NCBI GenBank assembly: GCA_024138025.1
Contig: JAMXBD010000972.1
Location: 310,001 to 374,000, forward strand
DNA length: 64,000 nt
Direction: 5' to 3'
Origin: Combretum micranthum
Taxonomy: Eukaryota; Streptophyta; Magnoliopsida; Myrtales; Combretaceae
Made by a program: the position numbers and the translations under genes. Position 1 is the first letter of the stretch. Every line of letters begins with the position of its first letter. This document shows positions 49,300-60,600 of this stretch, one piece after another. The notes under the pieces were generated by a model, which ran no database searches, was not told where the DNA came from, and saw only the letters and a list, made by a program, of their open reading frames with translations.

Positions 49300-50040
49300 T
49301 AGATTTAGCGCTTGTTTTATAAAATTTGAAAGTAATTGCATTCCTATTTTAACAAAATTCCACCTGTCAAATGTTGCTGAAATCCTTTAATTTCTTCTTG
49401 GATTCTATTTTTACTTACTGAATATAAACCTATTATTCCTTGTTCTGTTTTAACCAATTGTCTTAAAGGCATGAATTTTCTTGACTGCTAACTTCACTAC
49501 TAGACTCTGTGTTTATATCTGCCTCTGTTAGTCTATCTATAGCTTGCCAATATTCAAAATGATTAAATGTTCTTCTTCCACTAGAAAGTGTCCTATTAGT
49601 CTTTCTAGCCTTAACCTTTATGGAGTCCAATTTGAGGAACCTACTTTGTGTTCTTCTGAATCTGATTCTGCTGCTTCTGTGATCTTCTTCTTCTTCTTTT
49701 AATAATAAAATATTTTCTACTGTATATCCTAATTTGTCTACAAAATCTTCTATTTCTATGTATTCTATTCTTTCCTCTATTTGCATAGGTATTATTATAA
49801 CTATCATATATTGGTTAGGATATATTCAATTCGTTTTGTCTTTCCTTTTGTTTCTTTTAATCTATAATCTAAAATAGTTCTTCTTTTTAATATGTTCAAG
49901 AGACTGTGTAATCTTATTTCAATATAACTATATCCTCCTGTTATATGATAATTAAAGGATCTTAGAAATAAAACAGTTCTCTATATCTGTAACTCAGTTC
50001 TTTTCAGCCTAGAAGACATAGTTAATTCTGTTTTATAGAA
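49300..50040 (-). pseudogene. Second, inverted EPRV-like fragment
   Basis: On the minus strand, a frame from about 50017 (one stop; FNYHITGGYSYIEIRLHSLL, then KGKTKRIEYI) ends in an ATGA overlap (plus coordinates 49804-49807) with a 114-codon ORF ending at 49463 (EERIEYIEIEDFVDKLGY, an acidic run, Arg-rich RIRFRRTQSRF, SGRRTFNHFEYWQAIDRL). A third piece (RQLVKTEQGIIGLYSVSKN) follows. The coupling and the acidic-then-Arg-rich layout resemble the start of a caulimovirid polyprotein. No diagnostic domain is present, so family membership is inferred from style and adjacency. Confidence 0.35.
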
Positions 50041-50122
50041 GCTTTTTACCATAAATAGTAATATAAAATGATTACAATATATGTAGTAACACAAAATGAT
50101 TATAATATATGTAGTAATAAAA

Positions 50123-50405
50123 ATGATTATACATGCGGTAATTTAGTAAGGATTATGACCAGTTGTTCAAACGAAGATTGATGTTAATTAAGGAAAGATA
50201 TACTAAAATGTTTTTAATTCTTGTAAGACTTTAATGCTACTTGATACTTAAAATTGTTATCTTTATCTAAATATATGATTATACATGCAATAATTTAGTA
50301 AGGATTATAATCAGTTGTTTAAATAGAGATTAATATTAATCAAGCAAAGATATACAAAAATGTTTATGCTACTCGGTACTTGAAGTTGTTATCTTTATCT
50401 AAATA
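50123..50405. repeat. Two-unit tandem duplication
   Basis: Unit 1 (50123-50274) and unit 2 (50275-50405) both start atgattatacatgc and end gttatctttatctaaatat; unit 2 lacks about 20 bases. A shorter 28-30-base unit (atgattacaatatatgtagtaa) is repeated just before, at 50068-50117. Confidence 0.75.
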
Positions 50406-51117
50406 TCTTAACTTATGATACCTTCTTTTTTTCAAGTAATCTTAATTTTTATTTTTTTCACTCTTAATTATCTATTCACAAGAGTATGGACCTTTTGGGG
50501 CTTCCCATAGGCCATAGGTCTTTTTTAGGAAGGAGAAGGAAGAGGGGTTCTGTTCTACTTTTATTTTCTAATTGTTATATCCACATGGGATAAAAGAACA
50601 GAAAGTGTTTTTAAATTTTTGGCAATTTAGTATCAAAATTTTTATCTTTCATAATTTGATTTTTTTTTTTAAGTTACTATCTCCATTAACACGAAAATTA
50701 GCACTTTTACATTTTTTGCCTTTTTTTTTTTTTTTGTATTTTAGTGTCTATTTTCTAGTTTTGATTGAATTCTAGTGTCCATACTTTACCTTTAATGCAT
50801 TTTAGTTTATATTTACCAATTAATTTATTAAACATTAATATTTAAATTTACTCAATATTTATTCATTAATTCATTCAAAATTAATTTTTTACTTTAATTG
50901 ATATATTAATTTAGAAGTAAAAAGATAACTATTTATTTTAAATAATTTAATTGTGGATAATTATTTTGATATGATCTTTGATTTTGACAAAAATCCTCAA
51001 GCGTTAAAAAACTTTTTATCTCAATTTTATTTGAAAATAAGATCTTATTATGTGTACAAAAATACACGGTCCAAATATAATTTTGAAATTGTGATATTTG
51101 TAAATTAGGTGGTCTTA
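50406..51117. other. AT-rich stretch without recognisable features
   Basis: Poly-T and AT-rich sequence with no frame worth calling. A ttcacaagag...tggacc block at 50474-50510 weakly resembles 53116-53170. Confidence 0.5.
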
Positions 51118-51642
51118 TCTATACTATTTATTAAGCAAATTCTGGATTGTGGTGCCAAAAAATATTAATCTTATTTTATTTTTTCCTATTTTATGATGGG
51201 TATAGGTGATAGTTATAGCCCTTCTCTCCCCACTCTCTATCTTTCTCTCTCTTCTCACTCTAGATCAAAAAATATTCTTAAACTATTCCCACTCTTTAAT
51301 TTTTTTTTTGGCATACACATCCTTTTTAATTGTTCTTTTTTTCCTTCTTTTTTTTATACACGTAGCGCTAGTGTGTCCTATATAGATTTATACTATTTAT
51401 TAAGCAAATTCTAGATTACGATGTAAAAAAATATTAACCTTACTTTTTTTCTTTTATCTTATGGCGATTATAGGTGATGGTTATCGCCCCTTTCTTCCCA
51501 CTCTCTCAATTTCTCTCTTCTCTCCACTGTGGATTAAAAACTGTTTCTTAACTATTTCCACTCTTTTTTTTTCCCACATACACGTCCTTTTTAACCATTC
51601 TTTTGTTTTTCATATACACAACACGGGTGTGTGGTATGCTAA
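51118..51642 (+). mobile_element. Dimeric non-autonomous Helitron-like element
   Basis: Starts TCTATACTATTTATTAAGC directly after a host A (51117) and ends with a hairpin (acaacacgggtgtgt, 51618-51632) followed by CTAA and a host T (51643), which fits Helitron rules (5' TC, 3' hairpin plus CTRR, insertion between A and T). Inside, a second 5'-like end (tttatactatttattaagc) begins at 51387, immediately after another hairpin (acacgtagcgctagtgtgt, about 51358-51376). So two units of about 269 and 256 bp lie head to tail, sharing tccccactctct-type pyrimidine blocks. No Rep/helicase gene is present. Confidence 0.6.
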
Positions 51643-53244
51643 TAACATGAACTTACACATTTATATATTATATTTTTTCTTTAGATATTTTTGGCAATGT
51701 TCCTAAAAGGACCTTATAAGGGATTTATATTAGCTTACGTGTACCTAGGTGGGCGAAAATAACTCTTTCAAGTTACTTTCACAAAATTGTTTCACTCACT
51801 CAAGTCTAGATACACTTGCCATGTGTTCAAAATAGGCAGTGGCTTTATCCTCAAAATGAGAGAACTGAATTAAATCTTCCTTCCGAGTGGAGGGTCTTGT
51901 TGGATCCTAATTAATCCTGGAGGCCTGGTCGAAATTTATCCCTTGATAATTTCTATTTTAAAAATTTCATAATATAATAAAACTAGACAAGTCTACCTAT
52001 GATAAATGATGACTTTTTTTTATAGTACAAGTTTAAGTTTAATTATTTATTATCAAATAATATGCAATACGGACCTTTGAACAACTATAAGTTTACATTC
52101 TACCATTTACAAATTATGGGATCTCAAAATTTGAACAATCAACACTATAATACCGTTAGAGACATTACAAACTTCTATATCATCTAGAAGTATATTATTC
52201 GAAAAATTAAAAAATTTGCAGTTCAAGGTTAAATGATATTTAGTTTGGAACTTATAAGCATTTTAAAATTTATATGTTTCAAATAGTTATTGGACATATA
52301 CAAGATCTCATTTTCAAAGAAAAGTACATCCTGCAAGTTTGCAAATAATATAAAATTTGCTAAGAAAGTGCTGATATAAATAATTTTCTTTTAACTTTTA
52401 AAATAATGTGTAGATAAAGAACAACCAAGCATCGATTCTTTAAATATTGGTTTTATTAATAACTTAAGATTAATTAAGAATAATATAGTGATTAAGAAAA
52501 GTCATATATTAATTTTTAATAGATTAATTAGTGAATAGACACCAAAATGATTTAAAACTAGAATACATACACCAAAATGCAACATCTATTAACTTTCCTA
52601 AACTTAATTTAAGAGATAAGCATTAAATCGTTACGAATGAATATTTAAATACTACACTGCAAAAAAATTTAAAGTACAAGCTTCTTTGTGCCGTTATCCC
52701 AAAGTCAATCAAATATTACCTAGGAAAAAAAAATACAACTTCCATTTTATAAAAATTTATATATATTAAAATAAGAAAAATTATATGATTTCGTCTTTTT
52801 TTTTTAACTAGACCGTCCTATCAGTCATTTAGTGGTTCGTATTTATGTCTAATATCCTATCATTAAGATACTTAATATGTCAATCACTATATTTATTTAA
52901 GATCAAATTAATTGATTGGATGGTGCTATTAAAGTTACCATGAAATTAATACTAAAATCTTTGTTAATTTTTTCCTTGTTAGTTGAAAGCGGTATATTAC
53001 ATTAATTAAGCGGAAAAGATAGTTTCCAAATTTACATGGCAATACTTTCTTTTTTCGTTAGAACAATATTTTATGTTTATTTTCATATAATTAAAGCTTT
53101 TTCACACATAATTTTTTGTTCACAAGAGCTGTGGACCCTTGGCGTCTTCTCATGTCTTGGGCTTGTCATAGGGTCCGTACTGCAGGATAGAAGTTCAATC
53201 TGCACAGTTAAAAGGTTAAATATTTCCTTCTTGATAAAAAAAAA
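51643..53244. other. AT-rich stretch without recognisable features
   Basis: Only short frames and homopolymer runs were found. An A run at 53237-53257 precedes the retroelement sequence on the right. Confidence 0.5.
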
Positions 53245-53543
53245 AAAAAAAAAAAGTCTAGGACATTTATGCCACCTATAAGAGTGCCTATGTCATGTCT
53301 AAGATCATCTAACTTAGTATTAATATCCTCCATCTTAGACATTAATTGCTCCAACACCTCAATTATATCAGTTTTCTTTGTCAAGTCTCCTCTAAAGTTG
53401 TACCACTATGGGGTTTTTCAGTTTTAGACATCTTTTTTTTTTTTTTTTTGGTTAAAGAATAAAGTTTCCTCTTTAGACAATGAATAAAGAAATTTTTTTT
53501 TTTTTTTTAGAAGAAAGAATGCTAAAACTTGGCTTTGATACCA
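53245..53543 (-). mobile_element. PBS and gag start beyond the 3' LTR of the chromovirus
   Basis: 53258-53420 matches 61390-61520 (ctccatcttagaca, ttgctccaacacc/ttgttccaacacc, tttgtcaagtctcctctaaa), which in the right-hand copy is the gag N-terminus. A PBS-like site (minus tggtatcaaagc, 53532-53543) lies between it and the LTR. A normal 3' LTR would not be followed by a PBS and gag, so this is the start of a second, truncated unit sharing the LTR. Confidence 0.65.
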
Positions 53544-53548
53544 AAAAT

Positions 53549-54525
53549 TGACGCATGACATGAAAACAAAGTAGTTCATGAAAAGAATGAAATATAAGAG
53601 TTGCAGAAATATTAATAAATAAAATAAATTAAACACATATTATAATAGATATGGTGAAATATTCACCAAACATAACAAAGAAAAGAATAAAAGAAAGGAG
53701 CTTTCTCTTGAATTTTTATCCCCTTGAATATTTAAGTTTCCCCACAGTGCTAGGATAATGGCAAAACTAATGTCACAGTTGCTTCCTATCTTAAGTTGGC
53801 TTTCAACCGAGCTTTCATCTTCATGTTGATTTTCAATGGAACTTAAAATGTAAACGGCAACCCAGAAGTTCGATTTTTTAAGCCAATCTATATATCACCC
53901 ATGGTAATGATATTATCCATGGACCTCCTCTTTACTCACGATAGAGAAAGATAGGAACAAATAAATTCCTATACAATATAAATGGAAAAAATGTGACTAG
54001 AGAGAATTAATTGATGGGACCATTCCATCGGTGAAATTCATGATGGCCTTATACCACCAATAAAAATGAAGGAATAACACCTTTAGAAAATTTTCTTTAT
54101 TCAGAATACAATAGGTATGTTCAAAGCTCTAATAAACAAACTATTTATAATAAAGTAAGGTAAACTATGAGCCTTACAATCTAAACTTAATCTAATGGCT
54201 ATTATTCAACTATCTAAAGATATGATAAAAGAAATCTAGTAAATCTAGATAAATCTAATAAATCTAGATACCCTTACCTATTATATCAATGATAGATAAA
54301 TCTGGAATAATGAAAGTAAATAGAATATAAAACAAAATATAAAAATCTTCATGCCATACGGGACGATGATGTTGGCATGAACTCTTATGCTTATAGTGTT
54401 GATACACATCATTTTGTTTTGTGCAAAATTAGAAGTAAAACCGGATCACACCCTTCGAAAGAAACCTTAACCCTCTTCTCATTCCCATAAGTGGTTAAAA
54501 GAAAGAAATAAAAGGATTCTTTTCA
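53549..54525 (-). repeat. LTR (3') of the chromovirus
   Basis: 977 bp, plus-strand edges tgacgcatgacatg and ...gattcttttca, aligning with 61648-62615 over its full length (for example gtttccccacagtgctaggataatgg against gtttccttaaagtgctaggataatgg, and the shared cataccaccaataaaaatgaagg). Confidence 0.82.
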
Positions 54526-54599
54526 TCTCCTCAGCTTGGGAAAATTCACCTCCGGTAAATTAAAGCTGATGCATCGCTCATAAAGATCTAGATTAATCT

Positions 54600-54855
54600 T
54601 CTAAAGCTCTAACTTAGCAATCCATGTTGCATCTGAAGGTGGACAATCTACCCATTTAACAAGAAAGTATCTACCTTCTCTCATGATCTGATCATCAATA
54701 ATATCCTCTATCCTTTCAGTCTTCCCTGTCAACTATGGAACTAGAGGGATTGGGATAGTAGGAAATGTGGTATTCAACTCATGTGAAGTGTCTGCACTGT
54801 CAGTCGTTTCATGATAAGGCAAGAGATCCTCAACATTAAAGATGTTACTAATACC
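54600..54855 (-). pseudogene. Integrase C-terminus and chromodomain of the chromovirus
   Basis: Reads FNVEDLLPYHET, then after a stop KTERIEDIIDDQIMREGRYF, LVKWVDCPPSDATWIAKLEL. The IEDI-DxQ-RxGxxFLVKWxxxPxSDATWI pattern is a chromodomain, which steers integration to marked chromatin. It abuts RT remnants with no integrase core between, so it survives an internal deletion. Confidence 0.8.
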
Positions 54856-54860
54856 TGAAT

Positions 54861-55449
54861 CTAGTGGAAGTTCCAAGAATGCTTTAGATGCACTTTTAGT
54901 TCAAGTAAGTTCCCCTTTCTTAATCCAGTTTGTAACTGGGGCCATAATGGTGCTAAAACCTCTAATAAATCTCTTATATAAAAAGTAGCAAGTCCATGAA
55001 AACTCCTAACATCATGTATACTCCTAACATCATGAATACTCTCTAGTTTAAGTGACTCAACAATTGCCTTAACTTTCTTTGGATCTACTCTTAATCCTTT
55101 ACTAACACAACAAAACCAAGGAAAATTACTTGAGTAGTTAAGAAGGCACACTTTTTCAAATTCACATAAAGTTCTTCACGTCTAAGTGTCTCAAATAATC
55201 TCCTTAAATGTGATAAATGCTCTTCTTGGGTTTTACTATAACCTAAAACAACATCAAAATACACCACAAGAGACTTTTCTATGAATGGTCTCAATACTTG
55301 TGTCATCACTTTCATGAAAGTGGACGAAGCATTAGTCAACTCAAAGGGCATAACTAACCACTCATAAAGACCCTCTTTTGTCTTAAAGGCTATTTTCCAC
55401 TCATCACCTGATCTAATGTTAATCTGATGGTATCTACTCTTAAGGTCAA
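54861..55449 (-). pseudogene. Reverse transcriptase of the chromovirus
   Basis: Begins [20 protein letters not shown] right at the solo LTR border, then [20 protein letters not shown], the palm box [15 protein letters not shown] (second catalytic Asp replaced by Val), [20 protein letters not shown] thumb entry, a frameshift, and RVDPKKVKAIVESLKLESIH. The SIHDVR coding unit is duplicated in tandem (about 55001-55036). Motifs upstream of DLKS are missing. Confidence 0.85.
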
Positions 55450-58400
55450 TGTCACGCCTCGAGGGGTACCCTAAACGTGACAGTCCGCCGCACACAATAC
55501 TAAAGCCTAAGAACGACTACTTTAATCACGTAAAGGCTTCCATATTATGTACAAGACGTACATCACAACCAAGGGAACCCATCGAAGTAGCGCAATTTAC
55601 ATTGATAATAATTAAGTAACAAGGTAAGGAGAATACTTATCATAGAACATAAACATGGTAAATTACAATTCTTAGGGGCATATCCCTATATTGTCTTCAG
55701 TCAAAATAAAAACGCCTCTTAGAAATTTCCAAAACACTAACATAGCATACATTACATATAAGGAACCTTACAAAGTAACTTCATCCTATGTTCCCATTGC
55801 CTTCATAAATGTTTAACATCCTTCCATAACTTCCTTAATGTCATGATCTTCGATTTAAGCCATGGATATATCTATTTCAACAAAATCTATGGGGGTATAA
55901 GCTTACAACTAGCTTAGTGAGGTATTCCTTTTCATTCGCACCACAGTTTCAAACAAGTTCATTTAAATTTTCACGCATATGCTATGCATACAATGCAACA
56001 ATCACATGATTTCACAAATATATATAGTTATCTGGAAACCATATATAGAATGGATTTACCCCTCCATATCAAAGGTTAGGAAATTGTTGATGAAGATCCT
56101 CGACCTTCTATTGCTAATCCCCAGGTCCCCACCCAAAGTGTTGGGTTGGCTCTGCTCTGAACCTAGAGTCGCATTCCCCGAGCGATTTGGATTCTCTAGG
56201 AAGGAACATGGCCAGTGTCCTAGCACGATAACAACCAATTCAACTCTACGCGTAGGAGTAGCAGCCTTCCGAAAGAAATGTGACTCGATGGATGCTATGC
56301 GTGAGCATTTTATTTTTCTTAAGCCAAACCTTATTAAGGTTTATTAGGGGGTGATCAATCAATTTAGCAAACAATAAGCATCATACAAGTAAGTAAACAA
56401 AATACTTAAACAGGCAGTTTGAAGTTGTGATATTCTTAATTCTTATTTCACACATAAGCATAGAATCACATATATACATATCCCTAGATTCCCCATACAT
56501 ATCCATTTTAATCTTTTCTTAGTACACTAATGCCACTACTTTACAAGTACAAGCAAGGTAACGAAATTAAAAAGAATAACTCACTCTTTCATTTCGCAAT
56601 CTTTTTAGTTGTAGTTATCCTCAAGAAGGGTAATCTCGTATCATTCGTCACCTAGACAAAAGAAATACCTGGGATGAATATTTCGTGTAAATTCTACTTA
56701 AACTTTCTAATTCTATTTCACTATGTTCGTCAAAATCGCATAGAATGAAATTTCACTTTTAAATGGCTATAACTTGCTCATTTTAATTCGAAATTTTGTA
56801 TATAATATATCGTTTTCTACCTATTCGAAAAGATATATCCATTTCTAAGGTTATTTTTGTCATATAAGATCGTTTGGGTTCCGAAACCATAGGGTATAAA
56901 TTCATCATGAAATTTGTAGTTTTCAAAACATAAGTTTGCAAACTTTTCCTTATCCACAAAATACTTGTACCAAAAATGTAGATAGTAGTATAGTTGAAAA
57001 GGATCCTTTAAATATATATATATATATATATATTGTATGCAAGATTCTAATGGTGTTGTCTCAACGATTATATTTTGTAAAACAATGTCTTGCGGCATTG
57101 AAGACTTGTATCTTAACAATTTTTTTCATAAGAATTTCATAATTTCTTGAGTTATATTTTTATTTTCAAATTTCTTTTCTAAAATAAATTTTTTCTTAGC
57201 TTTGGTCTTTTACAAATTTTACTTTTAGTGATAAAAGGATGATTTTCAAGAGCTTTATTAAGTTGTTGATAACTTAAAATAATTTGAGTTGTGTATATTT
57301 TCTTTTAAAGAAATGACTTTGATAAACAATTCTTTTTATATTTTCATTTTCCAACTTCTTTGAAAATAAACTTTATTTCTAAAACATGGTCTTTTAATTC
57401 TTTGACCAATTTTATTTAGAAGGAAATCATGTCTTAATATTTTCTTAAGTTTTTTATAATATCTATTGTTTTTGAAACCTCTACTATTTATATTCTTTTA
57501 TTTTTTTCAAAATGAGTTTATCATTTGAAAACCTTGAAAAACTTTTATTTTTCTAAGTGAGTTTATAATTTAATTAGTTGATTTTATCTCAATTTATAAA
57601 ACTTAGTTTAGTTATTACTTTTGGTAAAAATTCCTACAAGTAAGCTTTTTGAGAAAAGTTTATTTATCAAGTAATTCCTATTACTGAGTTTTAATAAACT
57701 TTATGTGGCGTATCATAATAAAAGAAAATGTTTATTTTGTTAGTTAACCTCTTTGAGAAAATCATCTTTATTGTTTTCTAGGAAAAATCTTAGTGAGTTT
57801 GAAAATAAAGAAAATTTTTCCTATGGTTGTGATACAAAGTCTTTATTTGGTGATAGATATACATATAAGAAAGGTTGTTTTTATTTCCTTTATTAAAGAA
57901 AATTCTACTTTAGATTTTTGTTGAGATAATATCATTATGGTTATGCATGTACATGAGCATGTAAAATAATAAGAATATGAGAAAGATACCAAAAGTAAAT
58001 AATAATAAGCAAGATAATAAAATATCAAGTATTGGGAACCTTAGCTTCATCAAGATAATCCGATAAAAAATTGGGAGCCTTAACTTCATCAAGGCATCTC
58101 GGGACTATGAATAGACTAGTCCCAAAAAGAATAAAAAAAAGAAAAAAAATGTTGTTTTTACTTGATAAAGACAAGCCTAAGATTATAAAGACTAGTCTTA
58201 AAATAGTATGAAATAAATAAATTATAAAACATAACAATAAATAAATAACAAGTGAGCTTATATGCTTTATAGATTATATATAAATACATAAATATATTTA
58301 GTTAGATATGAATAAGAAGTTATAATAACAACAATAATATCATTAATAATCAACATATATATGAACATAATAACAGCATAATAAAATTTGAATTTTATGT

Positions 58401-59448
58401 ACAAGAACAAAACATGAACATGTTGTTGCTTTTACTACTCATATGAGTTTCATAACAACACCATAGTCATGTTAAGTCACATGACATGGGTAAATAAATA
58501 CGAATTGGAGTTTTACCTAAAGTGTTTATGGTGTAGGAAGAAGGTAGTGAATGTATGGTTATGTGGTTAGTGAGAAATGGTAGTTGGATTGTGTATAGAG
58601 AGAAATTTTCTGAGTATTTGGTGAAAGAGAGTTTTGGTAACTAAAAATTTTATGGAGAGTGTTTGTATAGTGAATTTGAGAGAGTTTTAGTAGTAAAATG
58701 AGTTGTGTGAAAGAATGAAGGAGGAAAGGGGTATTTATAGAGTTTTGAAGTGAAAATTATATGTAATTAAATTAATTGAAAAAGAAAATAATTGGGAGTG
58801 AAGAGAGAGAGAGATGGTGGACGGCAATGAAGGGGAAGAGAGAGCAAAGTGATTAAAAATTAATTTTAGAAGAAAAGTGAAAAAGAAGTTTAGTAATATG
58901 TGGTGTAGAATTTTTATGGGAAAAGGAAATTGTAAGAAATAGATATGCAGGTTGTAATAATAAGCAGTAAGAAAAAGTAAAGATAGATGAATAGTAATGA
59001 ATAGTATAAAAGTACTATGAATAGTAGACTAGACAATTAAAATACCGGTAATAATAAAAATGCGCGTATAATTGCGATATCTGTAATTTTTAGTTACCGA
59101 AAAATTCTAAAACTGATATTTTTGGAAACCTTATATTTTTACGAATCTATTAGTATTAACAGAATATTTTTGCCGCCTAGTGTACTGAGGCATGGTTTTT
59201 GAAAACCGATCCCCTTCGGATCGAAAGGAACCTAGAAATTTACAAATATGATATTTTTAAGCTTCCCTATATTATTACTAACTATTATCAACAATTATTT
59301 CCATTCCGTTGTTTAGGGTTTAAGAGCGCGAGATTGTCGAATCTTAAACACTAAGATTTGTTGTAAGCTTTATTGACTTTTAAGGTTTCAGTTTCACTCT
59401 TGGCTTATTGATTTTATTTGTAAGATTATAAAATTTTGGGGTTTTATC
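55450..59448 (-). repeat. Solo LTR, family L1, copy 4
   Basis: The plus strand begins tgtcacgcctcgaggggtacc, exactly the reverse of the L1 3' end, and runs to about ggggttttatc at 59448, aligned with ggggcttcaca of copy 1. It is about 4.0 kb, the longest copy. TATA (minus ctataaatacccc) is at 58730-58741. The left flank is gtcaa (55445-55449), but the same word is absent on the right, where about 500 bases of RT-coding sequence are also missing, so the right side suffered a deletion. 59449-59690 is unassigned filler. Confidence 0.72.
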
Positions 59449-59689
59449 TGTATTATATTTTTAGTTCAACGTCTATGGTTTATTTCATTTTATTTGTCAT
59501 TAATTAATATTTTTCAGTTCTCGGGATCGTTTAATCGAGTCTAGTGTTATGGGTCGACTTAGTTTGACTTTTGGTAAAAATTGAAATTTTTTATTCTAAA
59601 ATTCATCGAAGGATTTAAGATCTTAGTATTTCGTTGTCGAGCGTTATTTGGATATATCGTCTTGATTTGCATGTTAGGAATCGGATAGA

Positions 59690-60600
59690 TGATTTGATTG
59701 TCTGACTCTAGCTCAAAGGTACACTCCTCTACTTCCTTAACTGCTAAAGCATACAAGGTGCTTTCCTTAGACTCAAGCTTAAATTCTTTAGCAATCAAAA
59801 CATGGAGGGGTTTCTTAGAATCTATATTGACTATCCCTTTATTTTTACTGACCTTAAGTTCTTTAGGTAATGAAGAAGAGAGCTTAATTTTCGTCCCATC
59901 ATATATGAACACATAGGTATTTGTTCTCCTATACTAAACCACATTTAAGTCGTATAACCAAGGTCTCCCTTAAAGAACATGAGTGATATCCATAGAAACT
60001 ACGTTACACCAAATTTTATCTAAATAGGCGGCAAAGCGTATAAGAACTAAATGCTTCTGGCTGATAGGTAACATAGTCTTATATACCCAATCTACCTTAT
60101 TAGTGTGAAGGTGTGGTTCAAGTTTAAGACCTAACTTAGACACAACAACTTGTGAAACGACATTAATGTTGCTACCTCCATCAATAATTACCTCACAATT
60201 GTGGCCATTACACTTTGTGAAAGTGTGAATGATACTAGTTCTCCTCCAATCATCTTCTTTCCTATGTTGGGTAATAAGACTTCTAACCACATTTAAATTC
60301 CTCTCTTCATAATTGGAGCCTATGTCATCCTCATGACTAACAACCTCCTTTGGAATATGATCTAGTTCCTCACAATCATCATTCTCTATTGGTTCTCCTT
60401 CCCTAACATAAAGGTTCCTAGCTGGACACTCGTAAGCAAAATAATAAGGATTGTGACACTTATAACACCTCTGACAGGATCTAGCCTTAGAATTCGATAC
60501 AAAAATGTTTTTACCTTTAGTATTTCTATCTTGAGACACAACAATATTACTAGATTCAGGTGCTATGGGTACTTCTATTGATTTTGCTACCACTTTAACT
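59690..60600 (-). pseudogene. Protease region of the chromovirus
   Basis: 60593-59970 encodes a zinc knuckle at its start (CYKCHNPYYFAYEC, with Tyr in place of the knuckle His), an acidic linker, and the retropepsin active site CEVIIDGGSNINVVSQVVV, followed by FAAYLDKIWCNVVSMDITHVL. After a frame break, 59912-59690 continues with the linker to RT (FIYDGTKIKL, LHVLIAKEFK, YALAVKEVEECTFEL). The DGGS form occurs in some chromoviruses. Confidence 0.8.

Noticed and set aside
50474..53170. Weakly similar blocks (ttcacaagag...tggacc) at 50474 and 53116 as ends of a larger element.
   Set aside because: Similarity is short and imperfect, with no terminal repeats or TSD.
53237..53257. Poly(A) run as the tail of a SINE or LINE.
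   Set aside because: No pol III boxes, RT domain or TSD seen; it directly abuts chromovirus gag sequence and may be simple slippage.
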